Notes: generated by a model not told the origin, from the letters alone. Positions 15,201 to 29,627 are shown, numbered from the stretch's first letter. The stretch is DNA of 64,000 bases from Linepithema humile (GCF_040581485.1 NC_090134.1:18715501-18779500); one strand, 5' to 3'. Numbers and translations: made by a program.

Positions 15201-18200
15201 TTCGGTGGTAGGCGCGGCTTGTAAGCACGAAACAACTTTACGATGTCGATCCTTCTCTGGCTCCGCAACAATCAATCGGCCACGTGACGAAGAAGACCGG
15301 AACAGTGACGAAAAAATGTACGGTTATTTTTCAGACAAAAAAGTGCTTTTAATTAAAAAATTGACAAAATTATTTACATAATGTTTTTTTAGCTTTTCTA
15401 ATTATAACAAATATTTAATAACAGTAAGTCAAAAAGAAAATTTCAATGAACTGAAGAAAAGTTAATTTTATTCAAACTTTCATCTGGTCACATTATGCAC
15501 GCTTTATAAATTTTACGTGAGTTAAATGGAAAGATAACAAAAGAAAAAAACATTTTACATTTGTTTAATCGAAACCTTTTTGCGTACAAAACGGTTTTTG
15601 ATGTTCGCAATTAGGCAAAAAAATATTACAAATGGACGACCGAGAATTAAGGAGTGAAAGGTCGACTGCGAGTCATTTGTTCTCTCGGTACGAACGCGGA
15701 AAGAACTCGGCAGATCGTTCATAAAATCCTGTCTGACACGGCGCGATTTATGCCGGCGCCCCAAGGATTATCATATTTCCCTCGACGCACAAAACTCGCG
15801 CGAGAAAGTGTCGGGGCTGAGATTGCGCGGCGTTATCGCACGCGAAAATGGTCGACGGTGAAGGTGACGGCGATGCAAAGGGACGAGCGGCGGCAAAGGA
15901 GGAGTCTCTTAATGCGTCTGTAAAGAGCTGTGCAGCGCGAGAGAACAGTAATCGGTCGGGAATAGCTTTATGATGCTTCAGCGAGCAGCAATACCGGGGT
16001 GGTAACGTATCGAGCTTTTTTATTTCGCTGAAAGAGACTTCCGTGAAGCGACACGGGACGGCATGAACGATCGCGAAAGAGAGAGAGGGACGGTCGTTCA
16101 TAAAGAAAGGGCGGCAAAAAAATCGACCGATTTATTAACGTGCCGTCAGTGACGGCGTGCGTGGCTACGTCTAAGTTAACTCTTTTGACGGCACGCATGA
16201 TTGCTCCGACGAGCGCGCATATACACGGACGTGTACGATACTTCGAACACAGCGTTATCGAAACTTTTTGCTCGTTCGCTCGCTCGCTATTCTCGTGTGA
16301 TATCAATCCGCGCGCGCGCTCTGTTTATGCGAAACGAACCGTTTACTTTGTGCCACGCGAGCATGCGACTTTGCAACGACCGGAAATATTATGAAGTCGT
16401 ACGAAACGACTGCTGCGACGATTACACGGCAACACGTAGATACGACAATCGATAAATTGATGGGTGTCGCGTCGTAAAAACAAATGCCGCTTAAGCATTA
16501 TATACGGTTCATAAAATCCGTTGTGTGGCTAACAAGTATAATACCCATCGCGTAATAGTCGTCGTTTGACGTGCCACTTAGGCCAAAATGCAGCACTGAA
16601 CCTTCAAAGTGCCGCTTCGTACGAAAAGCAAGTAGATAACTCGTAACGACGGATGCACGAACGAATGTTGAAGCGACAGCGCGGAAGTGAAAACTGGCTC
16701 TAATTAGCAAAAGATGGTGGTGGTTTGATATGTTTGCACGATGGAAGAGGTGCTTTTTAAGTCTCGACCCGCTTAAAGAGCCCTTTGTTAAGCGAACGCT
16801 GTTTAAACGATAACTCGATCAAAAGAGCCCGACTGAACCGAACAACGGCATTTAATTAACAAAAGTGCTCATCGAGAGTTTCACTGCCCTCTCCCTCGAC
16901 TCCCCTATCTCAGAGGCAGGCTCACTTCAAATTCTTCCGTTTTCCTCAACTCACCCTTCGCTCTCGCGCCATCGCCCTCATCCTTATCCGCTCATACCTC
17001 TGCTCTCTTTTACCAATTGTCGGAGAATAATTGTGAAAACGTAGTATCGTCAAGTTTTCCGCCGGATTTCACCGTTCTCCGCTCTTTTCATCTTTCATAA
17101 TAACCGTTCTATTCCCTGCTCATTATTTTTTCCCGTACTCGTGTCACTTCACTTTCGAAAACGCCGCTATTGAGTATGCGATTTTAACTTTTGCTCCGCG
17201 GTTGGTTAAGTCGGCCGATTTGTCGCTCGCAGTGACTCGCGCGCTGCGAAAGCATTCGCAAATCTCGGCGCACTCGGGAAAACTCGTCGAATGAATAGTT
17301 CACTGAGAGAGTGTAACTGAAAAATAGAAAGGCATATTGTACCTAGGAATAAATTTAATTATTTGCGAGAATGCCGTAAAAAAAATGGAATTTTGACAAC
17401 GTCGGTATTGTTATTTGTTTGCCGTGTTGATAAAACGAAACATTTTTTATTCTATGATTATGTAAAAAATATGATTTTTCCCTAGGTATTTGTGCGAGAA
17501 AAATTCATCTTTATTTGCTGGCGGATTAATTTCGAAAACGTTTCGTCAGTCAAGCATGTTTATACATTGTCATGTTTATTTTATAAAATATCGCAGTGGA
17601 AAACGAGAAGCACAATTTCTCATAAATCGTAACGTGAATTTGTCATTTTAGTTTGCATAATAGATAGTTGTTCTAAGTAGATAAAGTCGTCGGGACGATA
17701 AAGACGACGGGTGCGATCGCGCGATTATACCCGTCGAATTAACGAACGGTGAAATCCGGCAATTTATAATACGATAACTACGACGTGTGAAAAATATCGA
17801 TGGGCTCATGCGGATTGATGGGACGGACGGGAAACGCGTTGCAAGTTCGCCTTAAATCTTTTCGACAGCAAGTAAAAGTCATGCACGTCGTAAAGTTGAG
17901 CGGGCGCCGATAAAAGGGTGAAGATGAAATGCTTGCACATCGATTTGTTTGTTCTTCCCTTAAGCGTCGGAATGCTCCGCAACCCTTCTGTCGCATCCCT
18001 GACGTTTGATTCTTTTCGATCTTTTTTCTTTGCTACTTCCGGCGGAATCCGATTGACATAAGAATCCTACTTAAATCTCCCGTTCGCGTCTGCTTTTTAG
18101 AATTCGTTTTTCTATGCTTACACTTCGCCTATTTCAGCTCACGCTATGTATATAGACGTGCTTTGCTTCCGCTTGTGCTTTGATTTTTCACGTGCTTCTG

Positions 18201-20432
18201 AAAATAGCAACCTCTGTTTCCTGGCGGCGCGGCAAAAGCTATAATTTTCCTTACAATTGCGATATAAATTAACAGATTACATTGGACAATGTTATTTAAA
18301 ATATTATTAATATTAGGGAAAAGCTGCACATTGAAGATTTTTCTGCTTTTTTTGAAAAAGAAAAAGGATTCAAATCACATTTGCGTCACAATTTTTCGTT
18401 TTATTCTAGATTTTTGCTTTGTATTTTATGACACGGCAAATGTTTGATGTAGGAATATTTCATTTTTGATTTGTTTATTTATTTTTATTTGAAAAATTAT
18501 ATAGCTTTATTCATTAAACACATAAATACGCGTTATATTGTTCATTGACATCGCGTTTCGCGACCGCGGCGTTCCATTAATTTTACTCGTTTATAACGAA
18601 CACGTAAAATTGTGCATCGTTTACATGGGCAATCCCGCAACTGCGAACAGCGATTCATCATCGACCCAAACATCGCACGGAACATTTCATTCCACACCGG
18701 TATTCCGAACGTGCATTTTCCGTGGAATTACACCATCCCTTCTTAAATCGCCCACCCGGAAAGCGCGGAACGAATTTCAGTTACCAGCCTTAGCAAATAT
18801 TCGTTCAACATCGCCGACGCGCGATGCAACTGACAGCAAAAGCAGACGATTCCCGGAAACTTCTGCGAATCCTACCCACGTACCTCGTGGCCGTGGCACC
18901 TTGTGATTTCGCGATCCGCCATCTCCTTTTTGTTATGCTCGATGAAAATCGCCCAGTGTCGTACGAATTTGCAGGGGAAAAAAAAAAAGAAATCTTCAAG
19001 AGATGAAAGCCGTTAAAAAGACTCGCTTCTCCGAAAGACCTAGTTTCGTAACAAAAGAAACCGACGAAGATCGTCGTGGAGCAGCGGCGAGCGAGGATCT
19101 TGGAGGGCGAACATATTCGGCGGAGGCAATTCAACCGCAATTCCGTCGTGCTTTGACGATTGCATAATTGACCGTGCCGTAATTAAGGTATGCGGACCCG
19201 GTCGCAGCTGTTAATTAAATGATCCCGTCAACATCATCGCCTGCATGCACGTACCGAATTTCCGTCTTGAATCTAGTGCGGGTTTCAGCGTCTCGCCGGG
19301 ACCGTTCCTAAGGGTTCTGCGGGGCGCTGTGCGGCGTTAACGGTAGGGCGGTAGACGGTGGTAACCTGGACGGGAATAGTGTACGGGCTATGAGTTTCAA
19401 CCGAAGTTGCGAGTGAGTTATGTCTCCTCCGTGAACTCCATCCCCCCGTCCCGAGGAATTCCTATTCAATTTAACGTATCCCAGCACACACAGTATCTGC
19501 TAATTTCCTCTTATATCTTACGAATTTCGCTCGCCCATTCGCGCTTTTCTGTCCGGCGCCTATCGCGTTCTTTTTGCTCGCCGCTGTGCTTCTCCTGAAA
19601 GGTCCTTTCAGACCTGCTTCTTTTGTGCCGTTTTCGGTTGCTTCTTCGTACGAGCGAAGGGTAAAAAGCGTTTGCGAATAGGAGAAGCTTTTTCCGCAAA
19701 ACTCTTTTGGCTGGCTCTTTATCCCGGTCGCTTCGTGAAGTAGAGAGCGATTTCACGGGAGAAGTGCGTTTTAGCGGGTCTTGCCTTAGAAGGGAAGACA
19801 CGCAACGCTAGTACATTTACCATGAGAATATCTAGACACTTGTTTAGCTTCAGAATTCTTTTACTGAAAATGCGAGGAAAAATTACGGCATAATTAGCAA
19901 TATTGTTACGCGATCATTTAATGTACATTCTTGAGAAAAAAATAATATGTAGTTTAATTGTATCTAAGATGTAATATATATATATATAACATCGCGGTTC
20001 AAGGAGTTATTGATTTTCACGAAATTTGCATTAGTCATATCTCGCGTAATTTTGCATGCGAAATAAGTGCACTCCTCCTTGAAAACGCATTGCGCGACCT
20101 ATCGTTGACATTAGCATCATTAAGAAATTCACAGTGAGACGAGATTAAATGTTTATTCTGTTAATTGCCCCGCTGGTAGTTCCCATCCACGGTGGAACAA
20201 TTATTCGTCGATTGAAATTCTGCGGTCTTAGCCGAAAGGTAATTAACTTTTAATCGAGAAAGTTCAGTGGCTCTGGGTTACCCCGTCTCCGAATTACTTC
20301 TTGCCTATTTCTCACCCTATCCTTCCCTTTCGTCGACCCCTCTTGGTTCCTCAGCCGAGTTCCTGCCACTCACGTGTCTAAACGTCTAATCGAGAAACGT
20401 GCGCGCTATGCGATATACCGCGGCTATATATA
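9209..20432. other. Gene-free stretch
   Basis: No coding region is supported. GC-richer patches near 9500-10020, 12500-13080, 15640-16450 and 18540-19140 carry overlapping open frames on both strands with no recognisable protein. Minor repeats seen: a ~29-base imperfect tandem pair near 11370-11418, GAATTTTAAT-type short repeats near 12270-12310, a repeated palindromic word TATTCGAATA near 13750 and 13790, and a (TA)n run near 19973-19989. An intron of a long gene or a regulatory region cannot be excluded. Confidence 0.5.
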
Positions 20433-20452
20433 CGAGAGCTTCTAAGCTCTCG
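20433..20452. repeat. Perfect 9-bp stem hairpin after a TATA-like word
   Basis: Bases 20433-20441 (CGAGAGCTT) and 20444-20452 are exact inverted copies with a two-base loop, directly after the TATA-like word at 20424-20431. No gene can be assigned downstream; the open frame from 20482 is unrecognised. Confidence 0.35.
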
Positions 20453-23400
20453 CAAGTTTCGGCGTTTTCTAGCGCTGATCGATGCGCATTCCTTCTTCGG
20501 CAATGAATGCATCGGATCGCATTATTCGCGCCGCCGACTTTTATTTAAAATACAACAAATTCGCGCGTCAGATGCCCGGGCGAAGCGATAAAGAACGTGG
20601 CGCGTCACGAGGCAGGACCAAAAAATACGAACAGAAATGGCGGCGGGGGGAGAGAGTGGGACGCGCAATTGCGCCATTTCGCCGTTACTTTAGCAGCCCG
20701 CCGCCACCGAAAGCGGATCACTCTCGCATTCAAGAGACACGTTATCACGTTTATCACGTTTCGTCGCATCAACGGAATTTGGAGTATTTTCAATTTCCTA
20801 CAGCACACACAACAAGCGAACGCCGATACGAGTGCGCGCGATTCTCGTAGACACGGCCGCGGCTCATAGCCGCCAATAAAGGACAACCGAGCGGAATCGC
20901 ACGCTGCTTCCGGCAAAATCGGTCGTCGCCTGCACATGACGCAAACGAGAGAAGACGCGTCCGCGATATCGTTCCGTCGTATTGAAGTATATAGTCCAAT
21001 TACAAACAACCTTCGAATTCGAGCCACGAGCTACACATACATTCTAGTATTTTGCGAACAATACTAGGGTCTTTTAACTTTTTTCCTGATTTCACGTAAA
21101 ACGCATACGATAGTATAAAATTAATATTTATCGCAATAACGACAACACTACGGTGACGAATTTACGACGAATTGCCGAATTTCGTCAGAATATCAAATTA
21201 AATGGAATAATTTAATTTTATTCATAATTTCGCAATGAATGAGATAACACTGTGTGATAAACGAGAGTAATAATGAGCGATTAAATATATTGATTTAATT
21301 ACGCAGGTATAGATATTTATAGGCAAGTTTTCCAACAGTAATTCTTCAGTTATAGGACATTGAAGAATTCTACTGCGCGCATTACGTTGCGGATTTTTAT
21401 TAGCAATGTAAGAGCGTCGGCAACATTCACGGCAATATTCTTTTCTCTTTCCTTCTCGTCGTTAGATCGATTCGATCAGTTGATGAATCCATCGACGATG
21501 AATTGAAATAATCAAGTACAGATGGATTTGCATACAACGCGAGAGTCGGCTACATCTCTATAAGTTGCAATGAAAAGATGTCTGATTGCGCACCCCATCC
21601 TCCTACTCGACGAAGGGACGCATCCGTACCTCTTTGATCGAACATTGCCGCTGTTCTCTTTATCGAGATCGCATTAGCGAATGGGGAACAGGGAGAAAGA
21701 ATTCCAATATCGCGCAAAAATTTGTCTCCAGGCAACCAATAGTCCGCTCGAAACGTTAAGCCGGATTTTTATTTTTCGTTCGGCACTACAAACTCAGTGG
21801 GTGCGAAACAGTAATAAGTCAAACTAAAACGAGGCGTATCCTCTTTATCCTAAAAGCCGGATTTGACTTCAGGTTCTGCGATTTAAACTAACAAATTTAT
21901 CACTCAATTTCAGAGACTAATAAAACGGCGTTTTAATCACTCTCGATGCATCTGTGAAATAAATAAAATTTAAATGAAGTCAAGTGAAGGAATTTTCTAA
22001 CAGAATAAAGGATTTCTTTAATTTTAATTCCGAATATCTCGATTTCTTGGTTTCACAAAATTATACGCTGTACACAATTAGACACGGAACTATACATTAT
22101 CTAGATAGATGCGATAGTGCAAAATACGCGACACCCGAATCTTTACAATACGTATAAAATTGTTCTTGCATTTAGCAGAACGCTCGAAAGTATTCTATAA
22201 AAAGCTCTCATTATGGCAGCCAACAAGATTTTTCTCGCCCGCGGGACCAGTAGCTGTTATCTCTGAGATTTATTTTAATTCGTTCTCGGAGTAGGAAGCT
22301 CCCGTAGTCACCGCACGAAGTTCGGTATAATTACAGATAGTAGACAAGGGGCGTTCTGTGTCGGAGACCGTGTATGGTACGCGAGGTATTACGCATCTTC
22401 AATCTGCAGATCCATTTGCGACGGAACGGAGAATGGTGGAAGAGAGAGAATGGAACAACAGCGAAAGTGAAAGACGTCACATTTAGAGTAACTTGATTTC
22501 ACTTCCCCATGATGGGGAAAGCAGTGTAATACAAAGAAGATTGACAGAAAAGAGCGGGAGAAATTTTAAAGGGAGAAGAAAGGAAATAGTGCACTCTGTA
22601 ATAAAGAAAAAGAGGGAGAACGTAACAGGGTATTTTTTATTAAAGCAATTCAGACAACGTAGCAGCCGTATAACTTTTGTCAAATATGCATCGTCTCTGG
22701 TAGAAAAAAAGAGAGAGAGAACTTTCCTTCCGCAGATTCATCCGAGCGACTTGCTCGTAAATATTTGTCTTTCCATTAGCGCGATGGATGTAAATTCTGG
22801 ACCAAGTAATTGTATCTGTGTGATAGAGCTTTGCTTTGGTCTGTGTATAAAAGTCAAAGAAAATTTTTTAACTTCAGAACTCAGCTTGTTGTTAGTTAAG
22901 GTTATTATACATAAAAAGATTTTAGAAGTGTATGCGTAATATATAACTATTTTGATAAAATATTGGATAAAAATATATAAACGGCTTTATTTTGAGTATT
23001 TTAATAGTCGAAATGCATTACGTATAGTATGACTAAACTTTTACCAACGTTATTGTTTTGAAAAATTAAATATTATCTACTATCTCTCGATTGTGGTTTA
23101 CCTTCTTTTTGCAGGGATTAATCGCGAAATACATCTTTTAATTAAATACGCGTTAAATATTCGGTTGGAAGTGAATGCCTAAATGCAAATAAAACGCGCG
23201 TTGGAGATTGTCGGAGCAAAAATGGACGAGGTATCAAGATTTTTATTTAAGACTGCTTACGTAATTAAATACTCGTGCGTTTTTATTTAAGATACCTTCC
23301 ATTTCTCTCCTTTTACGCTCAGTGATTCCGTAAATGAATTTTTGCATCAAGAATACCAATTACGTACTGGGCTAACTACATTTCCAGAATGCTTCGGTTG

Positions 23401-26385
23401 GAAACAGTCCAATGCCGCTCGGCGAGGTCTGCCAAGTGCGTTAAAATCTATCGATCCACAAATTGCCGCGCGAATCCATTTAATCTTCGCCGTTGTAGGT
23501 GAAATGGAATAAAATAGACTAATAAGAAAACGCTTTACGGAAACCGTATTAGCACCGAAACTCACAGATAATTTTCCAGAAGTATCGATAAATTACGTTT
23601 TTTTCCATGATAAAAAGTTACGTCACGTAGATTTTCAGGATATCAATTGCGAAAAAAAATATTCAGAAAAAGTATATATGTCTTCTCCTACATCTTTGTG
23701 ACATTTGTGTAACTTGTATCTATTTTTTTGATAATTGTAAATCTATCAACATATAGAATGTATATATTACATATATGAAAGAAGAGAAATTTACTTAAAC
23801 CGTGCAGTCAAATTTTGGTATATGTAAAACTTGTTATTTTTATCAAGAATTAGAATGTAAATCTATTATTCTACAAAATGGAACTGTTAAGTTAAAACCG
23901 AAGTCGGAACACATATGTCTCAACACATATGAGCTTTAACGAAATGATACATTAGTTTGACGCATACCAAATTTTCCACGTCTATAGAGATGCATAAAGT
24001 ATCGATCCGGTACGTGTTGTGCGATGATGCATCGTGAAAGTTTGATTAACATTAACAATCGACAAGTATAACGCAAACAAAGCGCATATCGCGCAATGAG
24101 ATGTAGCTTTCGTCAGCGCGCATCCGCATCGCGAATTGCATTATCGTCGCGGCGCACGATGCAGCATCGACGACAAATACAATAAACGCCGAGCCGTGCT
24201 GACGATAATGGCCGGATCACTCCGCATATTACTACAGCGAATCGGAGCGAACGAGCATTATTTGCGAATGCGTCAGAAATTACATCGCGCCTCACGCGCG
24301 AACGCCGTTTTGTCGTCGTACGACGCGTCGCGGTTGAAAAAGCCGGCGGCCGACTACTACCTACCTGGTGGCTCGGCGAATGCGGTAAAGCATCGGGCAG
24401 AATTGCATACGGTACGGGTAATAAATGAGATTTCAACCGGTTGAATGCGAATAAACGAAGCGCGCCACGACGATGATGGGCCGGCGCGAGGCGGAGGGAA
24501 AAATCGTCCAGAAAATTGACGCCGACGCTGGCCGAGCGCGTCGCGCTCCGATCTGCACCGCGGTGTCGTTTTTAGCTTTCCCACGCTGTGGGCGAGGCAA
24601 ACTTTCCAATTCAATTTCCAGATGGGTCGCACAAAGGCTTATTTATGAAACGCTCGCCAAGAGGAAGTAAGCGCGAAACGGTTGTTGCCGAGGGCGCGTG
24701 AGATGAACGGAGAAAACGAGAGTCTTTTTCCTCCTCTCGGCTCCGATAACGCGGCCGCGATGCCAGTCCCAGGGTCGCGCGACGCTGCCGGTGGAAGATA
24801 TCAAAATAATTGAAAAAGTTTAAATAGGCTTGAATGTTATTTACAGTGAGCTACGTAATCGTGCCATTTTTACTCTTCGGGTCTTTCATTTTCTCGCTAA
24901 TCGCGCCAGATCGATTGAAGTCCTATAAAGTCCCATAAAGTCCCGTTTTCGCATCGCATTGCATTGCTTTAATTTGCATCGTTTATCTATAATTCTTTTG
25001 TTACTAAAAATTTTATACATATTCGGCTAAAATTAGAAGAACTCGCAAAAAGAGCAAGATATATTTTATAAATTAATTTTCACTTTTTGCGGCCAATGAA
25101 TGAAGCCGAATAAATCGGAAGTTTTTCTAACGGTATCAAACTTCTAATCGATACTTCGGTTTATTATACGTTTCGCTTCCGAGGATAGGAACAGTGTAAC
25201 GTATGCGCGACTATGGTACAACGGCGATGAATGCCATAGTCATCGGCGCCATGTGTACTTGTGTACGTGTTCGCGATTCGCACAGGTTTCACAGAGGCAC
25301 TTGAAATGGCCGTAGATATGTATTCCGCCCAGTGGCAAAGGGGTCTCCTAATTGTTGCTGCAATGTTCATAGAATACGTGTGCCCGGTCGGCGGTTCTGT
25401 GTACGTGCGCGATGTTAGCATCGTATACATTATCGCGCTATACATTCCTTGGGGCGAATATACGTGTTAATGGATCCTTGCACTCTGAATTAGGTCCATC
25501 TGCCAAATGGACGCGCGGACCGGCGGTAAAGGGAGCCTCATTAACTGGATATTCGAAACGCATCGGTCATGTTAACAATAACATCTGACACTTGGTGCCA
25601 TTTCCGAAACTAATTGAGTTTTGGATTTCTACGGGGTCATATGTGCTGCCGAGGGAATATATCGAATGTATGAAATGACTGTGCGTTCATAATGATATTC
25701 ATGCTATTATAGGGTTCAATTATCCACGTTTCTGTTAGCTAACGATATTTCTCGATCATCCGTAATTAACGTCTCATTCTGTATTTATAATTTCTGTTTG
25801 TCTGCTGGCATTTCTGTCTGTTGTTCATCCTTCCTGCGTTATATGCGGGGTCTTTTATGGTTTATCTTTGGCGTGTATATTTAAACAATATGAAAGTAGA
25901 ATTATTTAAATTTGCAACATTCTCATTTCTTTGTCCTTTTCCCATTTCTTTATTTTTTTTTGTCTCTTTTTCTTTTTCTCTCCCTCTCACTTGCTCTCTA
26001 TACTTTCTACGTCTCGTAATTCTATGAATACGCGCAAATGAACGTAATGGACCTCGGGATGCAATTTCGTACATCTACAAAACCCATTTCACTCAACCAC
26101 CAGTTTTATAGTCACAGTATTCGCCGAAATTTGCTCTCTTTCACTTTCTCCGGTTTTCACGCTTTACTATTTTTCGTATAAATGAGCACTGTAAAATCCA
26201 CATGCGAGCGCTCGAGAGGTAAAAGAGATCCACTCCCGCGACAATTTCGCATAGTTGGTGTAGTATATGTATATTTTGAAAAAGACATTTTTTCTAAACG
26301 ATTGCCAAGCGAAATTATATTCAAGCTTACAGAAGAGGAGGAAATATGTAATATTTAGATGTTTTCCAATCTGTACAAAAATTGA
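20453..26385. other. Gene-free stretch
   Basis: No gene is supported. Open frames near 20482-20850, 22493-22939 and 24113-24444 lack any motif I can name. The words ATAAAGTCCC and GCATTGCATTGC are locally doubled near 24920-24965. The stretch ends at the 3' end of the UDP-glycosyltransferase gene, which is transcribed from the minus strand; no clear AATAAA signal for that gene was found just below 26386. Confidence 0.5.
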
Positions 26386-28444
26386 TTATTTCGATTTTAG
26401 CTTTTTCGTTACAAATTTACGAAACGCACATCGAGTGCCCATTTCGTAACGTGTATATAACGATATCAACACTCGTTTTGTGATGACTAAGAGGATACAT
26501 AAAACTGAAAATGTTACTATCGTCAAAAATACAATAACGTCTAAATCGAATTGCTGATACCACGCGGCATCGACTCCATTAAAACGTAAATGAGGCGCGC
26601 CGTTGTGACGCATTACGAACTCGATCCACCATATAACGTTCTCTAAACTATCGTAAGGCTTGTCCTTTGTGAGAGCACGTAGCTTCAACATCCTATCTTT
26701 GTATCTGCAAACGGAATACATGTATGTTAATTATTATATGTAAATATTATGATCGTATCGTACCGCATTTCACACACAGAGACGATTATTATCGCGTACA
26801 CGCGTGCAAATAGCGAATATCGTAATTACCCCTTATCACCGGCGACTTCCAATATAGTGTCGCGCAGTTCCGGCGTCGTAAGCCGGACTATGTCCAGGTG
26901 TTTTGCGACTCCCAGAGAAACCATTTTCATAACTTGATACACCTGATCGAAGACAAATGGTATTCCTATGAGCGGGACCGCGTAGTGAACTGCTTCTTCG
27001 GTACTCTGCAGGCCGCCTTGATAAATGAAGAGCTTGATGTTTGGATGAGCTACGAAAGATAAGCGGAAAAGAAATGATTAATAACCTCGATATTAATTAT
27101 TATAAAATATTAGCTCGCTACCCTCCGTTTAGACTTACCCAGTACACCCTGCTGCGGGATCCATTTCGAGATAAAAATGTTAGGAGACACGCGTAAATTA
27201 TTGTCCTCAAATTTCCACAGTACTTTGTACGGCAAGTCGGCAAAGGCATTGGTAAATATTTCTAGTGCTTTCTTCGGCAGTAATTTGCTTTTCACGTTAG
27301 TTCCCAGACTCATGTAAATGAAGCCATTTGTCGCGTTATCCAGGAAGCTTTTTAAATCCTGCAAATGGAAAAAAGATTTTATAGAAGAATATTTTTCTCA
27401 TATTTATATGTATTAGAACGCGCGAAAAATTGCCCCGATAAGAACGGAAATTTAACATTTATTTATAATTCTTGCAGCGTCGTACCTTTGATAATGACGG
27501 CGGTGTTTTCAGGATGTGTAGGCCGCTGAAGTGAACAATGTTAGGTATTTCGGGTCTCGCGTAGGCGAGCAACGGTTCTTGATTGATCAGAATGAGACTC
27601 ATGTTCTTCGCAACGTCGACTACATGCGGGATATCCTTGCCGAAATATTTTTCGGCGATTTTTTGTTGCCGGTTCGCGAAATTATTAAACCATGAGTATA
27701 TATGCCACCAAGTGTTAAAAAAGTTCACCAATCGCCTCCAAAATGAGACATTTAATCCCGTCTTACTTTCGAGCTCCCAATTTGAGGCATGCGATGGCAG
27801 CACAGGGCTGCCGAAATTAAAACGATGGCAGTTTTGCAAGTCCATAGACATAATACCTGCGATTATAAAACTCGTTATTCGCGAGGATATCCATAGCTCA
27901 CATAAATTCACATATATTCTCGGATAATATTTTGCGCAATTATTAATTTATCCGCGTTACCTATTAAAGGAGCGTTAAATTTGTGCGCCAGTAAGTAGAT
28001 TGCAGGTGTCATAATCATCTCCGCTATTACCGCGTCGAATTGCTGATTAGTTCTATTCTCATAATACTTCATGAGATCAGGATGACTGAGGACATCCTCT
28101 GCAATGCCGTGTCCGAGCTTCAGCAATCTCGTCTTTAATCCTCCCAGCTGCGTGAGATTCCAACGAGTCTGACTCAAATCAGTATCATCGATCTTCTCGT
28201 ATTCAAAACCAAAGTCTATTTCCGTATAGTTAGTTAAGCTAGGATCATTCAAGGTATTAGGAGTTAATACTACTATCTCGTGTCCCCGTTTGTTCAAAGC
28301 GAGACATAGTGCCCGAAATACTATCTGATGACTATAGGATGGAGCCGGAGTAATGATCAATAGTCTCTTGCTAGATGCTAGATTACTCGTAGCCAGAATC
28401 CATAGAATCACAATAATCGGCAACGTACTAGTAATTAGTTTCAT
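26386..28444 (-). CDS. UGT: UDP-glycosyltransferase (UGT), five coding exons
   Basis: ER-membrane enzyme that transfers a sugar (UDP-glucose in most insects) onto small lipophilic compounds, used in detoxification, pigment and hormone metabolism. Exons: 28444-27961, 27856-27486, 27358-27139, 27049-26830, 26704-26386. All borders are GT-AG and the phases fit, giving 537 residues, normal for the family. Visible: signal peptide 1-24; SYSHQ with the likely catalytic His39; the glycosyltransferase signature at 366-394, from FIYQGGLQST to FDQ, ending in the sugar-donor Asp-Gln pair; the RHNGAPHLR block near 464-472; membrane helix about 485-507; and a cytosolic tail ending KKLKSK, a dilysine-type ER-retention signal. 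Start: Met at 28444 is followed by the signal peptide and preceded by an intron acceptor (pyrimidine tract, then CACAG) one base upstream, so the ATG at 28474 is probably intronic. All key residues are present and the gene looks functional. The substrate cannot be read from sequence. Confidence 0.93.
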
Positions 28445-28446
28445 GC

Positions 28447-29375
28447 TGTGAACATAGAGAGAAAGATGATACATTTTCTAATTGTATAATTTATGCACGC
28501 TGACATAACGCGATAAATTTATCTTTCAATTGGAAAATTACAAAGCGGATACATATCGAGTAGTATAATAAATTGTAGTCTTCTAAAACAAAGATTTATT
28601 TTTTAGAAAACAATACACATTTAATTTTTCCGGATAATTAAAACACAAGAATCCTATCTTAAGAAGAGCATTTAAATGTATAAAATATTAAAATACTCTC
28701 CATTTTAATACGAGTATTCAAGATTAAATCTAAAGCATTGAAGCCGTTGCTATTGAACAAATAAGAATAAAATGATGTCACATGAAATTCAAATCAATAA
28801 TTTGAGACATCTTATGTGAAAAAAAGTCGACGTTGACAATTCTATATCTGAAAATAAATGGTGGATAAATGTATTTACATAATAATTTTTTACGCAATCA
28901 TATACTTGACAGTTGGCCGTGGAAATATTGGACACGAAGAAGTGATTTTGTGGTAGAGTGTAATACTTGTCACAGAAGCACATCTGTTGCTATTAGAACT
29001 CATTTAGATGACCGTATTTAAGATGAACATCACTTAACAAGCCAACTGAATATAAAAATAGTAAATTTTATTCATAATATTATTAATATTATTATATATA
29101 ATTAATTTTCCACCTTTTTTAAACCGTGTTTAATTTATTAAATATATTGATATAAATTGATATATTTTAAAACTGTATTTGTTCGAGAAATGTTTATGTG
29201 ATACATGATGCATTTATCACAATATACAAATAAATTTATCATAAGAAAGTATATTATTTTAGTATTTAAAAATAGAATATTCTATATATATATAAGAATT
29301 GTTTGTTCTTGCATCAGTCACTTGGCATTTGCATCATCGTGTAATACTATATTTATAAAATGTTAAAATACTTAC
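28447..29375 (-). other. Probable 5' intron of the UGT gene
   Basis: A consensus donor (GATAC|GTAAGT) at 29376/29375 and a strong acceptor just before the UGT start codon delimit a 0.9 kb AT-rich stretch on the minus strand. No other gene is seen in it. The pairing is inferred and transcript data would settle it. Confidence 0.5.
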
Positions 29376-29596
29376 GTATCGACACTAAAAGTATATGAGC
29401 CTGTGCGATAGTAATCATCCAATTGACTTGAGAAATTACGACAGAAAAAATCACTTGAGAAAACTTTTAAATCAGTTTTATTATGATCACTATTACAGCG
29501 CAAGAACAGTTTATTGTATGGTTGATTCTGTCGAAGAGACGCGTTCCGACTAAATTCTGCACGACGAGGCAAACGTGTTATGTACATCTTATCGCG
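29376..29596 (-). other. Probable first, mostly untranslated exon of UGT
   Basis: It lies between a TATA box (29627-29621) and the donor at 29376/29375. If spliced to the coding exon, an upstream ATG at 29587 would read through without a stop, in frame, into the UGT start, adding about 71 residues ahead of the signal peptide. This ATG would sit only about 10 bases from the predicted cap site and is probably bypassed. A second ATG near 29419 gives a short out-of-frame upstream reading frame whose TGA overlaps the UGT ATG. Inferred, not proven. Confidence 0.45.
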
Positions 29597-29620
29597 GTAG
29601 AAAACCTGTAGTTCTGCGTA

Positions 29621-29627
29621 ATTTATA
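29621..29627 (-). promoter_or_regulatory. TATA box of the UGT gene (candidate)
   Basis: The minus strand reads TATAAAT here, about 30 bases upstream of the predicted exon start and about 250 bases upstream of the consensus donor. Confidence 0.45.

Noticed and set aside
28445..28474. ATG at 28474 as the UGT start
   Set aside because: A strong acceptor sits between this ATG and 28444, so it is probably intronic, and the signal peptide begins at 28444.
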